Positions 47,656 through 60,498 of a DNA stretch of 64,000 nucleotides are shown piece after piece. A program made the translations under genes and the position numbers. Within the stretch, counting starts at the first letter, position 1. Each line of letters begins with the position of its first letter. The stretch comes from Daldinia sp. FL1419. Taxonomy: Eukaryota > Ascomycota > Sordariomycetes > Xylariales > Hypoxylaceae. The DNA lies in assembly GCA_025201765.1 (NCBI GenBank), contig MU623502.1:1-64000 (forward strand), written 5' to 3'. The notes under the pieces are model-generated. The model had not been told where the DNA came from. It did no database searches and was given only the letters and a program-made list of their open reading frames with translations.

Positions 47656-50600
47656 AAATATAATTACCTTATATCCATTATTTTATATAACCTCTAGCTT
47701 ATTATGGAATAATTGAAATGTAAGGCATATCTTGCAATAATTATTAAAACTCTTAAATATTTAATATCATATTAAAATAAAATAAAATAATTATATAATT
47801 AAAACTACCTTATAAAACCTTATTTCTTTTATGGAACCAACCCTTCTAAAGTTTTTATAAACTTTTTAAAACATAAATAAACATCCAAAAATTATTTTCT
47901 TACCTAATCAGCTTAAACTTATTATAATTCTTTTAAAATCATTTTTATAAAACTTTATATATTAATATATACCTTTTTTACCTTTTATTAAATATAACCT
48001 CTTTAAGAGTATACTACCATTATCAATAATTACTTCTATTAATCATTTTATTTAATCACTTTAATACCTTCTTCATAATATAGTTTATTATAGGGTAATT
48101 AAAGTATAAGGCATATCCTACAAAAAGTTCCTATTTAATATAAACCCTTAAAAATTAATTCTTACCTAATCAAATCAGATTTTTAAACATTAATTTATTT
48201 AATTTTTCTTATAACACAAAATAATCTTTTTAAATTTTCCATAAACTTTGAAATATAAATAAACCTTCAAAAATTATTTTCTTATCTAATCAGAATAAGT
48301 TCTTAAGAATTCTTCAAATATTACTTTCATAAAACTTCGTATAATAATATATACTTTTTTAACCTTTTATTAAATATAATTTCTTAAATACACATTACTA
48401 TTATTAATAATCATTTTATTAATTCTTTTATTTAATTACTTCAATACTTTTATCAATATATAATCCCTTTATATATTTTATCTTATTTAATGTTTTAATT
48501 TAATTAAAATGTAGGGAATATCCTAAACAAACTATTAAAATTCTTATTTAATTAAAGCTTATATTTAATATATAAATTTTTAAATATTATCTTTTATATA
48601 ATTTTTTAATAATAATTTATATTATTTATTTTATTTCTTAAGCGTTAATTATTATTATCAACAATTACTTCTATTTATTAACCTTTTATTTAATTATTTT
48701 AATATCTTTTTTAAGACTGGAGGCCACCCCAAGGACTAACACAATCCTTAAGTTTTCTAATAAAGTTTATAAGGTTTTACAAAATAATTTTATAATAACT
48801 TTCCATTATTTATTATAATATTAAAATAAAATAAAATTAAATTATATAACTTTTATAAAACTTTTGTAAAAAAATAATTAAAAAACCAAAAGAATCTTCA
48901 TATTTAAAAATTTTATTATACAATAAATTTTAAATAAAATTAATAAATATTTAATAATTATATTTAATTAAAATAATATAACTATTAAACTAATAAAGTG
49001 TAATTAGGTAATAAATACTACCTTACAAAGATTTTATTAGTTTTTTTAGAACTAAACCTCTTAAGTTTCCATAGTTTTTTAGATATAAATAGGTTTTCGA
49101 AGATTACTTTTCTTATTTAATCAATTTAAGTTTATTATAATCTTTTAAAAATCTTTTTTATAACAACTTTTTATAATAATATATATATTTTTTACCCTTT
49201 TTAAATAAAATTTCTTATAAAATATTAATATTTATAAATAATTACATATAATAATTCTCCTACCCAATCATTTTATTGCCTTTTTTAAAATATAATTATT
49301 TTATATCCTTAAATTTATATTAAATAAGAATTTTAATAATTCTTATAAAATATACCTAATATTTTAATTAACCTATAATAAGTTAAAAAAATATATGAAT
49401 TAAAAAATATAAAGTAATTATATTTTAAAAAAAGGAAATAAATTAATTAGATAAGGAAATAAATATATAGAATTATTTACTAATAATAATATATTTTAGG
49501 AAGATATTTTTAAAAAGGAAATTGAAAATATATATTTTTATATAAAGATTTTATAAAAATAATTTCAACAGAATTTTATAGAATTTTAGTTAATCAGGTA
49601 AGAAAACAACTACTAAAAGCTTATTTATAATTAAAAGAATGTATGTAAATCTTATAAAGGGGGTTAATAGGGTTTTTTAAGGTAATTTCTATTATATAAT
49701 CACACTACCCCAATTCAATATTAATTCTTTTATTTAATTATATTAAATTAAGGTAATGTGATTATGTTGAATTGATGTAATGTGATTATATAATAGGAGC
49801 TATTTTGGAAGATCCCATTAATCTATAGAACACCCCCCCCCCCCCCCTTATAAGGTTTATACACATTTGTTTAGATATATATAAGCCTTCAAGAATTATT
49901 TTCCTACCTAATCAATTTATATTCTATATAATTTATTAGAAATTCCTTCCATATAATTTTATATAAATAATATATATTTTTTAAAATTTATAATTTTATT
50001 ATATATATTACTATTATAAAATAATTATATATAATAGTTTATTTATTTAATCATTTTAATATCTCTTTTAAAATATAATTATTTTATATCTTTAAACTTA
50101 TATAACTTTTAGTTACTATAGGTTAATTAAAATGTAAGACATATCCTGTAGAAGTTATTAGAGTTCTTATTTAATATATTGAACTAAAATAATATAATTA
50201 TATAATTAAAGCTACCTTATAAAATCTTAGGTATTAGCTTCTATGTTTCTACAGGCTTTTTTGGATATGAATAGGTTCTTAAGAATTGATTTTTGTTTAA
50301 TCAGATAAAGCTCTACAAAATCATCACTTTTTCTTATAACTTTTACAATAATTTATAAATTTACTCTTTTATTAAATATCACTTTTTAAACATTAATTAC
50401 CATTATTAACAATTACCTTTATTAGCTTTTTATTTAATTATTTTAAAAAAGTTTTAAAATATAATCACTTTATATTTAAATAATTATTAGAGTTTATGTT
50501 TAATATATAAGCCTTTAGTTGTTGATTCTTGTTTGATCAGGTTAAACTTTTTAAATATAATTTTTTATATAATCTTTTATAACAATTTATAACTTCTTTC

Positions 50601-50968
50601 TTTTATTAAATATACCACTTACTCTATCTTTTAAGAACTAGTAATTGCCTTTATTTATTTACATTTTATTTAATCATTTTAATATTTTTTTTTTTTAGGA
50701 TATAATTAACTATGGAGTAATTGAAGTTCAGGGTATATCCTGTAGGAACTATTAGAAACCTTATTAACCTCCTTAGAGCTAGACCTTCTAAGTCTCCATA
50801 GTTCTTTTGAATATAAATAAGCCTTTGAAAATTGTTTTTCTTATTTAATTAGTTAAGGTTTAATAAATTGTATATGATTAGATTAAGTTTATAATAGCTT
50901 TTTAAGAATTATTTTTATATACTTTTATATGAATAATATATATTTCTTTTATTTATAATTTCTTAATA
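47656..50968 (-). repeat. dense MITE-A remnants, minus orientation, with poly-C
   Basis: At least seven partial units; GTAAGGCATATCTTGCAATA (47710), GTATAAGGCATATCCTACAA (48105), GTAGGGAATATCC (48513), GTAAGACATATCCTGTAGAA (50134) and CAGGGTATATCCTGTAGGAA (50729) mark their ends. A 15-C run lies at 49833-49847. A short better-preserved stretch at 48716-48755 (GGAGGCCACCCCAAGGACTA) does not match MITE-A and is unassigned. One short inverted segment at about 49330-49700 is in plus orientation. Confidence 0.65.
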
Positions 50969-50970
50969 TA

Positions 50971-51395
50971 ACGTGCCCACAAGTCAGCCGGTCAAACTAA
51001 TCAACCGGTCAGCAAAAAATACATACAAAATACATCTGTACATAAACGTGCATTTTATTTGAAAAAAATCGTATCAAAATTCGGTTTGAAGATTTAGAAT
51101 CTTCTTGGAATGTTAATAATTGTAGTAATTTTTGAAAGTTTTATACAAATTTATTTAATTAAATACCCGAAAAGTGGGCCCGAAATATTTAATATCTTAA
51201 TTATCTTCCTTTATATGTACTGGGGATTTTTTTCAATTCTTTTATAAATTTAGATATATATAATATAAAACATATCAAAATTTGAAAAAATAAGATTAAG
51301 GATTCGTAAAGTTAGTATTTTCGAATTTCTTGAGTTTCCGGTTATATTTCGGCTGACCGGTTGATTAGTTTAACCGGCTGACTTGTGGGGTACGT
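50971..51395. mobile_element. inverted-repeat element, 425 bp, TA target site, little mutated
   Basis: Terminal inverted repeats of about 45 bp: left ACGTGCCCACAAGTCAGCCG plus GTCAAACTAATCAACCGGTC; right, in reverse, ACGTACCCCACAAGTCAGCC plus GGTTAAACTAATCAACCGGT. They differ at about three positions. TA on both sides (50969-50970, 51396-51397). The interior has ordinary composition for this region (AATCGTATCAAAATTCGG, CCCGAAAAGTGGGCCCG) and no transposase frame. ACGT ends with a TA target fit a Tc1/mariner-type MITE. Many CpA/TpG sites are intact, so it is young or single-copy. It interrupts a MITE-A remnant. Confidence 0.9.
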
Positions 51396-51397
51396 TA

Positions 51398-53520
51398 TAT
51401 TATAATTGATAAATAGTTATTTTTATCAATTTTTTTAATTAATTATTATATTTTTTATTTTTACATAATGTTTGATTTATTATGGGATAATGAAAATATA
51501 AGGTATATTTTATAAAAACTATTAAAATTTTTATTTAATATATTAAATTAAAATAATATAATTATATAATTGAAATTATTTTGTAAGAACTTATTGAATA
51601 GGAGTTTTGATAATTTTTGTAGGATATGTCTTATATTTTAATTAATTTATAATAATTAGAAGTAGTATAAACTTGAGGATGTAAAGTGATTATATCTTAA
51701 AGAAATATTAAAATAATTAGGTAAAAAAGTTATTATATGTAATTATTTTGTAATGGTAATGTGTATGATAAGGATATAGGTTAAAAGAATATATATTATT
51801 TATAGAAAGTTATATGGAAACAATCTTTGAAAAACTATTTATGATTTGAATTGATTAAGTAAGAAAATAATTCTTAAAAACCTATTTATAATTAAAAGAG
51901 TGTGTGTAAACCTTATAGGGGTATTTAATAAAATCTTTCAGAATAGTTTTTATTACATATTTCTACCATGTACTTATATTATATTAATTTAATATTTTTC
52001 AAAGAAGAATTAAAATTATATATTTTTATATAAGGACTTTATAAAAAAACTTTTAAAAGATTATAATTTGTTTAGGTTAGTTAGATAAGAATGATAATTC
52101 TTAAGGGCTTATTTATATTTAAAAAAGTTGTGGAGATTTTGGAAGGGTTGATTTTATAGAAACTAATAGGGCTTTTGTAAAGTAGTTTTAATTATGTAAT
52201 CATATTATTTTAATTTAATATAATTTAATATAAGGTTGATTAATTAGGATTATGGTTGGATGTAAGGTTGATAAGGTTGGTTAATTAGACAAGAATTAAT
52301 AAAATTAGGGGTGGTGGTTGATTAAAGAAGATATGGTTGATTAATTATGATGTAGTTGATTAATTAGGATAATTTAAATATAATTAATTAGTTAGGGTAT
52401 GGTTAAATACAAGACTAATTAATCAAAAACAGCTAATAAAGCTGGCTAATTAGAAAAAAGCTTATATATTTAGTTTATAAAATTAAAAAAGTTTATAAAA
52501 CTTTCAAAACCCAAAGTTTTTTAATTTAAAAAATTATTTTAATATCCTAATTAAATAAAGAAAATTAATAAAATTTAAAAAGAAAATTAAGATATATAAT
52601 ATTATTTAAAATTTAAAAATTATAAGGTTAATTTAAAGGGTTAACATATTTAATAAAATTTTTTTTATTTATGTTAATAATCTTCCAATACAAAACCTTA
52701 AGAAAACTTAAGGCATATAATTACCTTGCATCTTTTATTTTATTTATATGTATATCTTGTAGGAATTATTAGAGTCAATATTAACCTTAAATTAAAATTC
52801 TTATCCATTATATAAATTTTAAAAAGTTAATTCTTATTTAATTAGATTAAACTCTTTAAGAATCACCTTTTATATAGTTTTTTACAATAAATAATTTATA
52901 ATTCTTTTTTATTAAATATATCTTTTATTTTACTTTTTGAATATTAGTTACCATTATTAATAATTATTTTTATTTACCTTTAATTTGATTATTTTAATAC
53001 CTTTTTTATAATATAATTTGTTGTGGGTTAATTAAAGTACAGAGCAGGGCGTAGCTTATAAGAGTTATTAAAGTTTTATTTAATATATAAATTTTTAAAA
53101 ATTGATTTTTATTTAATTGAATCAAATTCTTTATTATAATAAACTAATATAATATAATTACATAATTAAAATTACCTTATAAAACCCTATTACCTAACCT
53201 CCATAAAATAAACCTTTCTAGGGTTTCCACAAGCTTTTTTGGATGTAAATAAATTTTGAAGAGTTATTTCTTATTTGATTAGATTAAGTTTTTCAGAATC
53301 ATCACTTCTCTTATAGCTTTTATAATAATTTATAAATTCTCTCTTTTATTAAATATATTATTTATTCTACTTTTTAAATATTAATAATTATATATATTAA
53401 TTAACCTTTTATTTAATTATTTAAATATTCCTTTTGTATATAATTATTTTGCATTTAAGTAACTATTAAAACTCCTGTTCAATTAGAACTCTTATTCAAT
53501 TAAAATTCTTATTTAATACC
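51398..53520. repeat. MITE-A remnants in both orientations
   Basis: Plus-orientation segment at about 51590-52230 (GGATATGTCTTATATTTTAA, GAGGATGTAAAGTGATTATA, TTGTGGAGATTTTGGAAGGG). Minus-orientation segments at 51398-51590 and about 52690-53520 (GGGCGTAGCTTATAAGAG at 53047, CTAGGGTTTCCACAAGC at 53219). Confidence 0.6.
52231..52460 (+). repeat. degenerate minisatellite, GGTTGATTAATTAGG type
   Basis: The word GGTTGATTAATTAGG and one-step variants (GGTTGGTTAATTAG, GGTTGATTAAAGAAG, AGTTGATTAATTAGG, AATTAATTAGTTAGGG) recur about eight to ten times in 230 bp with spacing of roughly 15-45 bp. Confidence 0.65.
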
Positions 53521-53870
53521 TTGATTAAACAATTTATAAGGGGATTTTATTAATATAAATTTCTATTCAATTAAAAAAGTTATATACCATAAGAAACCAC
53601 AAACGCGCACACAGGATATAAAAAAAATCCTTAACTATTTTAATTCATTATATCAATTTAAAACCTATTTAAAAAAATTAATAATTAATATTATTTAAAA
53701 TTTAATTAAATTTATGGTTTTTTAAGATAGGTTATATATATTTCTAATTAAAGGTTATTATATAATAATTGAAAATATTAAAAAATATAGGTCTTTTTTT
53801 TAAATTCTTTATAAATTAATTGGTTAATTAAGATTATGGCGTAACTAATGAAATAAGAAAAACATAGATT
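53521..53870 (-). repeat. repeat C, copy 3
   Basis: Reverse copy of the ~330-bp repeat: TACCATAAGAAACCACAAAC, GCGCACACAGGATAT, and at the right TATGGCGTAACTAATGAAAT. As at 20753, it is joined to MITE-A sequence on the same side. Confidence 0.7.
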
Positions 53871-56800
53871 ACATCTTAAATAAAATAAAAATTAAATAAT
53901 TAAATAAAAAATTAATAATGGTAATTATTAATAATGGTAATTAATGTTAAAGAAATAGAATTAATAATTTATTTAATAAAAGAGAAAAACCATAAATTAT
54001 AGTAAGAAGTTATATGAAAGGTGATTTTTAAAGAGTTTAATTTGATTAAATAAGAAAGATAAATCTTAAAGGTTTATTTATATTTAAAGGTTTGTGGAAA
54101 TAGTTCTAGTAAATAGGAGTTTTAATAGTTATTTAGATGTAAGGTGATTATGTTTTGAAGAAGGTATTTAAATAATTAAATAAAAAGTTAATTAATAGAA
54201 ATAATTATTAATATTTAAGTGGTAAAATGGATAATATATTTAATTAAAAATAAAAAGGTTGTATATTATTGTAAAAAGTTCTTTGAAATGTGATTCTTAA
54301 AGAACTTAATCTGATTAAATAAGAAAACAATTTTTGAAGGCTTATATATTAAATAGGAACTTTAATGGTTATTTATATGTAAAATAATTATATCCTAAAG
54401 AAAATATTAAAATAATTAAAAAGAATATTAATAAATAAAGGTAATTATTAATTTTTAAAAAATAAAATAAATGATATATTTAATAAAAGAAAAAGATTAT
54501 AAATTATTGTAAGAAATTATATCTAAGGTGATAATTAAAGAAATTAATTTAATTAAATAAAAATTAACTTTTAAAGACCTATATATATCCAGAAGAAAAT
54601 TATAGAAATTTTAAGAAGGGTTATTCCTAAAACATTAATAAGTTCTAATAAAATAAAAGATATAAAATAATTATATTTTAAAAAGAAATAAAAAAATAAA
54701 AAAATAAAAAAATTAATAAAAATAACTATTAATAATAATAATATATTTAAAAAATGATATATTTAATAAAAGAATAAATGTATAAATTATTATAAAGGTT
54801 ATAAAAGAATCTAATAATCTTGTTAAACTTCATTTAAGTAGATAAGAAAACAACTTCTAAGTGCTTATTTATATTGAACAGGAGCTCTAATAGCTCCTGC
54901 AGGACATGCCCTACATTTCAACTACCCTATAACATACCAAAAATTTAAATAAAATAAAAAATACAAGGTAACTAAATCCTAAAAATAATATTAAAATAAT
55001 TAAATAAATAAATTAATAAAGGTAATTATTTATTAATAATAATATATATTAAAGGTTATATTTAATAAGAGAATTAAAAAGCGTATATATTTATATAAAA
55101 TTCTATTAAGGTGATCCTCAAAGAATTATAAAGAGCTTAAATTAATTAGATAAGAAGATAATTTTTGAAGGTTAATTTATATTATAAAATATTTATAGAA
55201 ATCTTAGAAAGGTTGGTTCCATAGAGGTTAATAGGGTTTTATAAAGTATCCTCTATTATATAATTATATTATTCTAATTTGATATTAAAATAATTAAATA
55301 AAAGGTTAATAAAAATAATTATTATTAATAATAATTAATGGATAAGAAATAAAATAAATAATATATTTAATAAAAAAGAGAAGTTATAAATTATTATAAT
55401 AAATTATATAAAAAATGATATTTAAAAAGCTTAATTTAATTAAATAAGAATTAATTGTTTAAGGTTTATATATTAAATAAGATTTGTAATTTAGGGTTGA
55501 TATTATTGAATGTGAATTTCTATAACCACTATAATAAATTAAAAGGTATTGAACCGGTGTAGAGCGATTAGGTCATAGATACTACCCTGTAAAGACCCTA
55601 TCCCCTCCTTAGAGCTAGACCCTCCAAGGCTCCACAGCTCTTTTGGACATAAATAGGCCCTCGAGAGTTATCTTTCTTATCTGATCAGCAGAGATTCATT
55701 AGGTTCTATAGCTCAGTTTCTCCATAGAATCTTCGTACAAAAATATACAGTTTCAGTTTCCTCTTTGAAGATATCCTCCTATAGTGCGCTACCATTGGCA
55801 AGCAATCACCTCTATTAGATTCCCTATCCGATCAGCCTATTCCCCTCCTCAGGATATAGTCACCTTGTATCCTCTGGCTCATACAGCCTCTGGCTTGATA
55901 TGGGTTAATTGAAGTATAGGGCATATCCTGCAGGAGCTATTAGAGCTCCTGTTCAGTATAAATAAAATAAAAAATGTAAAATAATTATATTCTGAAGATG
56001 ATATTTAAATAATTAAATAAAAAGTTAATTAATAAAGGTAATTATTAATATTTAAAAAATAGAATAGATGATATATTTAATTGGAAAAAAGATCATAAAT
56101 TATTATAAAGAATTATAAGAAAAGTTAAATAAATTGATATTTAAGAATTTAACCTAATCAAGCAAGAATCAACTCTTAAGAGCTTCTATTGAATAAAAGC
56201 TTTAATTATTAAACAAAAGCTCTAATTATTAAATAAAAACTTTAATAACTCCTATAAAATATGCCCTACAATTCAACTACCCCATAATTAATTATATCCT
56301 AAAAAAGATATTAAAGTGATCAAATAAAAGAATTAATAGAAATAATTGTTTAACAATAATAACGCAGTTAAAAGGTTAAATAAATAATATATTCAATAAA
56401 AAAATAAAAAAATAAATTATTATAAAAATTATAAAAAAATGTAAAAACTTTGTAAAACTTAATCTAATTAAATAAGAAAATAATTTCTAAAGGTTTATAT
56501 ATTGAATAAAAATTTTGATAACTTTTGTAAAATATATCCTACACTTTAATTAACCTATAATAAGCTAAAAGCTATATAAGTTTGAAAATATAAAGTAACT
56601 ACATCCTAAAGAAAATAATAAAATAATCAGGTAAAAGAACAAATATCTGTAATTACCCAATAATAATAATACATATAATGAAATTATAAATAAAACAAAT
56701 ATATATTATTTATATAAAGTTTAAACTAATTAAACAAAAAAACAATTATTAAAGGCCTATTTATATCTAAAATAACATATATAAACCTTAAAAAGGTTGG

Positions 56801-56904
56801 CTAATAAGGTCCTTTAAAATAACTCTTATTATTAAATTATTACCTTAATTCAATATTATTCCAATTTAATATAATATAATTTAAATATTAAATTAATAAT
56901 TATA
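53871..56904 (+). repeat. MITE-A remnants, plus orientation
   Basis: Six or more partial units. The best landmarks are GGAGCTCTAATAGCTCCTGC and AGGACATGCCCTACATTTCA at 54880-54920, and GCCCTACAATTCAACTACCC at 56263. One unit is interrupted by the opposite-strand MITE-A copy at 55549-55956. Confidence 0.65.
55549..55956 (-). mobile_element. MITE-A reference copy, 408 bp, nearly unmutated, TA-flanked
   Basis: Short inverted ends TTGAACCGG (left) and, in reverse from the right, CTGAACAGG, with TA on both sides (55547-55548, 55957-55958). It sits inside an older plus-orientation MITE-A. Composition is close to that of the gene island (GAGCGATTAGGTCATAGATA, GCTCCACAGCTCTTTTGG, GAGCTATTAGAGCTCCTG), with many CpA/TpG intact. 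A 7-bp-arm hairpin, AGGAGCT and AGCTCCT, is just inside the right end. No protein frame of family type, so non-autonomous. It gives the family structure used to read all other copies. Confidence 0.85.
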
Positions 56905-57440
56905 TAATAAGATTAATTAATTTTGAAGGTTAAACTGGTTGTAAAGCGACCAGTTCAAAAAAACTAATATAGATATATATATAATTATTAACTTAAATAA
57001 GAAATTTAGAAAAACTATATTAAAATTAATTATATTAATTTAGAAAATATAAATACAAATGGATTATGAAAGTATTATTAAAAAACAAATATGCTTATTT
57101 CAAAAAATAAATAAATTTAATAAATATTTTAAATCATTTAAAAATTAAAATACTCAAAAATATAAATAAAATAATATAATAAAAATAAAAAATAAATAAA
57201 AAAACTATTAAAAAGGTATAATCAAAAAAAATACACCATTTTAAAAATGTAGAAAAAATATATTTTTAATATTATACATTCCAAATTCGCTTATTAACTT
57301 TATTTAAAGGAATATATTAAATTAATAAACCTAAAAATAACATGGAAAAATTCTTTCCCTTATAACAATTTCATAAAAAACCTCATTATTCTATTCTAGA
57401 ATTTTAATAATAATAATAATAACTTAAATTCTACAATCAT
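56905..57440 (+). pseudogene. internally deleted derivative of the second copia family
   Basis: Begins with the family-H hairpin (AACTGGT and ACCAGTT around TGTAAAGCG at 56934-56956), then AAAAAAACTAATATAG as at 33270-33285 in reverse. It then continues with sequence matching 31790-32230 in reverse (ATTCCAAATTCGCTTATTAA, CTTTATTTAAAGG). The ~1 kb present between these parts in the 31746-33285 copy is missing. Confidence 0.65.
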
Positions 57441-57450
57441 AATTTTTCCT

Positions 57451-60400
57451 TATCCAGGACGAAGTCCAGTGTATTATACTGAAATTCTTCCAATAAATTA
57501 TTATATGAAATTGATAAGAAATTAATAATAATTGATAAGAGCTGATAAGAGTTGATAAAAGCTGATAAAATGGTTAATAAATTAATAAAGGGTAAAAAAA
57601 TATATTAAAAATTTAAAGTTTAAGAAAACATTTATAATTAAGTATATCTTTTTCATTAGTAAGAATTTAAGTTAATCAAATAAGAAACAATTTATTTATA
57701 TTAAATTTAAACTTTAATAACTCTTATAAAATATACCCTAACCCTACATTTTTATTATACAAAATTCTCTGATTTTAAAAATTAATGATTTTATCCTTAA
57801 GAACTTAAGTTGATCAAATAAGAAAACTATTTTTAAAAGCCTTTAATAACTCCTGCAAAATATGCCTTACAATTTATTGTATAAATTTTTATAGAAAAAT
57901 TAATAATTGGGTACATTTTAACTTAAATTGATCAGATAGGTAAATAACTTCTGAGGGCTTATACATTAAACATAAACTTTAATTGAATAAAAGCTTTAAT
58001 TGAATAAGAGTTCTAATTGAATAGGAACTTTAATTGAACAGGAGTTCTAATTAAATAGGAGCTCTTGCAGGACATGCCCTAACCCTACACTTTTATCATA
58101 TAAATCTCTATGGAAAAATTGACGATTCTATGTTTGAAAACTTGAACTAATTAGATAAAAAAATAACTTTTAAGGAATTCTAATAACTCTTATAAGATAT
58201 GCCTTAACCCTAGACTTTTATTGTATAAATCTCTATGGAAAAATTGATGATTTTATATTTGAAAATTTAAATTAATTAAATAGGAAAATAATTTTTGGAG
58301 GTATATTTATATTAAATATAAGTTTTAATTGAATATAAACTTTAATTGAATAAGAGTTTTTTTAGGATATGCCCTATAGTTTTATTATACAAAACTCTAT
58401 AAAAAATTGATGATTTTAAGTTTAAGAACTTGCATTAATTAAATAAGAAAATAATATCTAAGGGTTTATTTATATTAAATATAAGTTTTAATTAAATAAG
58501 AGTTCCTATAAGATATGCCCTGCAGTTTTATTATATAAATCTCTATCGAAAACTAATGATTTTATGTTTGAGAACTTGAACTAATTAAATTAAAATTAAT
58601 ATTTAAAGATTTATACATTAAATATAAATTTAAATTAAATAAAAGCTCCTGCAGTTTTATTATACGAAATTCTATAAAAAACTAATAATTCTATACTTAA
58701 AAACTTGAACTAATCAAACAGAAAACAACTTCTGGAGGTTTATTTATGTTGAATAGGAGCTTTAATTGAACAGGAGCTCCTATAAGACATGCCCTACAAT
58801 TTATTATATAAATCTCTATAAAAAAACTAATAATTTTATACCTGAAAACTTAAATTAATTAAATAGGGAAATAATTTCTAAAAGCTTATTTATATTAAAT
58901 ATTAACTTTAATTAAATAAAAACTTTAATAGTTCTTATAGGATATATCTTAATCCTATACTTTTACTATACAAAATTCTATGATTTTAAAAATTAACAAT
59001 TCTATCCTTAAAAACTTAAATTAATTAGATAAGAAAATAACTTTTAAAGACTTATATATTAAATATAAGCTTTAATTAAATAAAAGCTTTATTTATATAA
59101 GAATTCTAATTAAATAAGAACTTTAATTAAATAAGAGTTCCTATAAGATATGCCCTGCAGTTTTATCGTACGAAACTCTATAAAAAACTAATAATTAAAT
59201 TAGAAAACAACTTCTAAAAATTTATTTATTTAAATTAGAGCTTTAATAACTCTTACAGGATATGCCCTGCACTTTATTATATAAATTTTTATAAAAAACT
59301 AACAATTCTATATTTAAGAACTTAAGCTGATTAAATAAGAAAATAATTTTTAAAGAACTTTAATAACTCTTACAGGATATATTTTAACCCTATATTTTTA
59401 TTATACAAAATTCTATGGAAAAATTGATAATTTTGTACTTAAGAACTTAAGCTAATTAGATAGGAATATAATTTCTGGAAATTTATTTATATTAAATAAG
59501 AGCTCTAATTGAATAGGAACTTTAATAACTCTTACAGGATATGCCCTACAATTTATTATACAAATTTTTATAAAAAAACTAATAATTAGGTACATCCTAA
59601 CTTAAACTAATCAGATAAGAAAATAACTTCTAAAAGTTTATTTATATTAAATATGGGCTTTAATTAAACAGGAGCTCTAATTGAACAGGAACTCTAATTA
59701 AATAAGAACTCTAATTAAATAGGAGCTCCTGTAGGATATGCCCTGTAATTTTATTTTACAAAATTCTATGGAAAATTGACAATTCTATATTTAAGAACTT
59801 GAGTTAATCAGATAGGAAAATAACTTTTGGAGGTTTATTTATATTGAACATAAGCTCTAATAGCTCTTGCAGGATATGCCATACAGTTTTATCATACAAA
59901 ACTTTATGGTTTTAAAAACTAATAATTTTATATTTAAGAACTTAAGCGGATCAAATAAGAAAACAATTTTTATAAATTTATTTACATATTAAATAACTTG
60001 TAAAAACCTTAATTAAAAGGATTAGATTAGTGGATTTTATTTTGGTCCTATTACTTTAACTTATTATTATAAAAAAACTAATAATTTTATATTTAAAAAT
60101 TTAAATTAATTAGATTGGAAAATAATATTTAAAAATTTATTTATAATAAATATAAATTTTAATTAAATAAGAGTTCTTATAAGATATGCCTTTTAATTTT
60201 ATTGTACAAAACTTTATAAAAAACTAATAACTCTATATTTGAAAATTTAAGTTAATTAGATAATAAAATACCTTTTAAGGGCTTATTTACATATTAAAAA
60301 ACTTATAGAAACCTTAGAAGGGTTGGTTCTATAAAAACTAATAAAATCTTACAATTTTAATTACATAATTATATTACAACCCTTTGTAAACCCCCCCCCC

Positions 60401-60498
60401 CCCACCCCTTAAAAGAAAAAAAAAACATGTAATTGGGGTGACTCAGTTATAAAAATAATTAAAAAAGAAATTTAATTAAAAACATAAGAATAATTTTA
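57451..60498 (+). repeat. tandem array B, copy 2 (about 16 units)
   Basis: Same start (CCAGGACGAAGTCCAGTGTA), same AATTGATAAG-type short repeats, same units and the same tail (GGATTAGATTAGTGGATTTT, a 13-C run at 60391-60403, GGGGTGACTCAGTTATAAAA) as 5375-7738. It is longer because there are more units. Cores near 57731, 57857, 58070, 58196, 58367, 58515, 58785, 58940, 59148, 59259, 59377, 59537, 59735, 59873 and 60182. Identity with copy 1 ends at the same base (TAATTTTA), so this is an element boundary. It is the last repeat before the gene island. Confidence 0.8.

Noticed and set aside
1..60480. Mitochondrial or plastid DNA, suggested by extreme AT content
   Set aside because: Contains LTR, LINE, Helitron and MITE relics with target duplications and a nuclear gene with spliceosomal introns; no organelle genes or tRNAs seen.
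5375..60498. Array B copies as the two LTRs of one giant element
   Set aside because: They are same-strand, but differ in unit number, lack TG...CA ends and target duplications, and enclose many unrelated nested elements.
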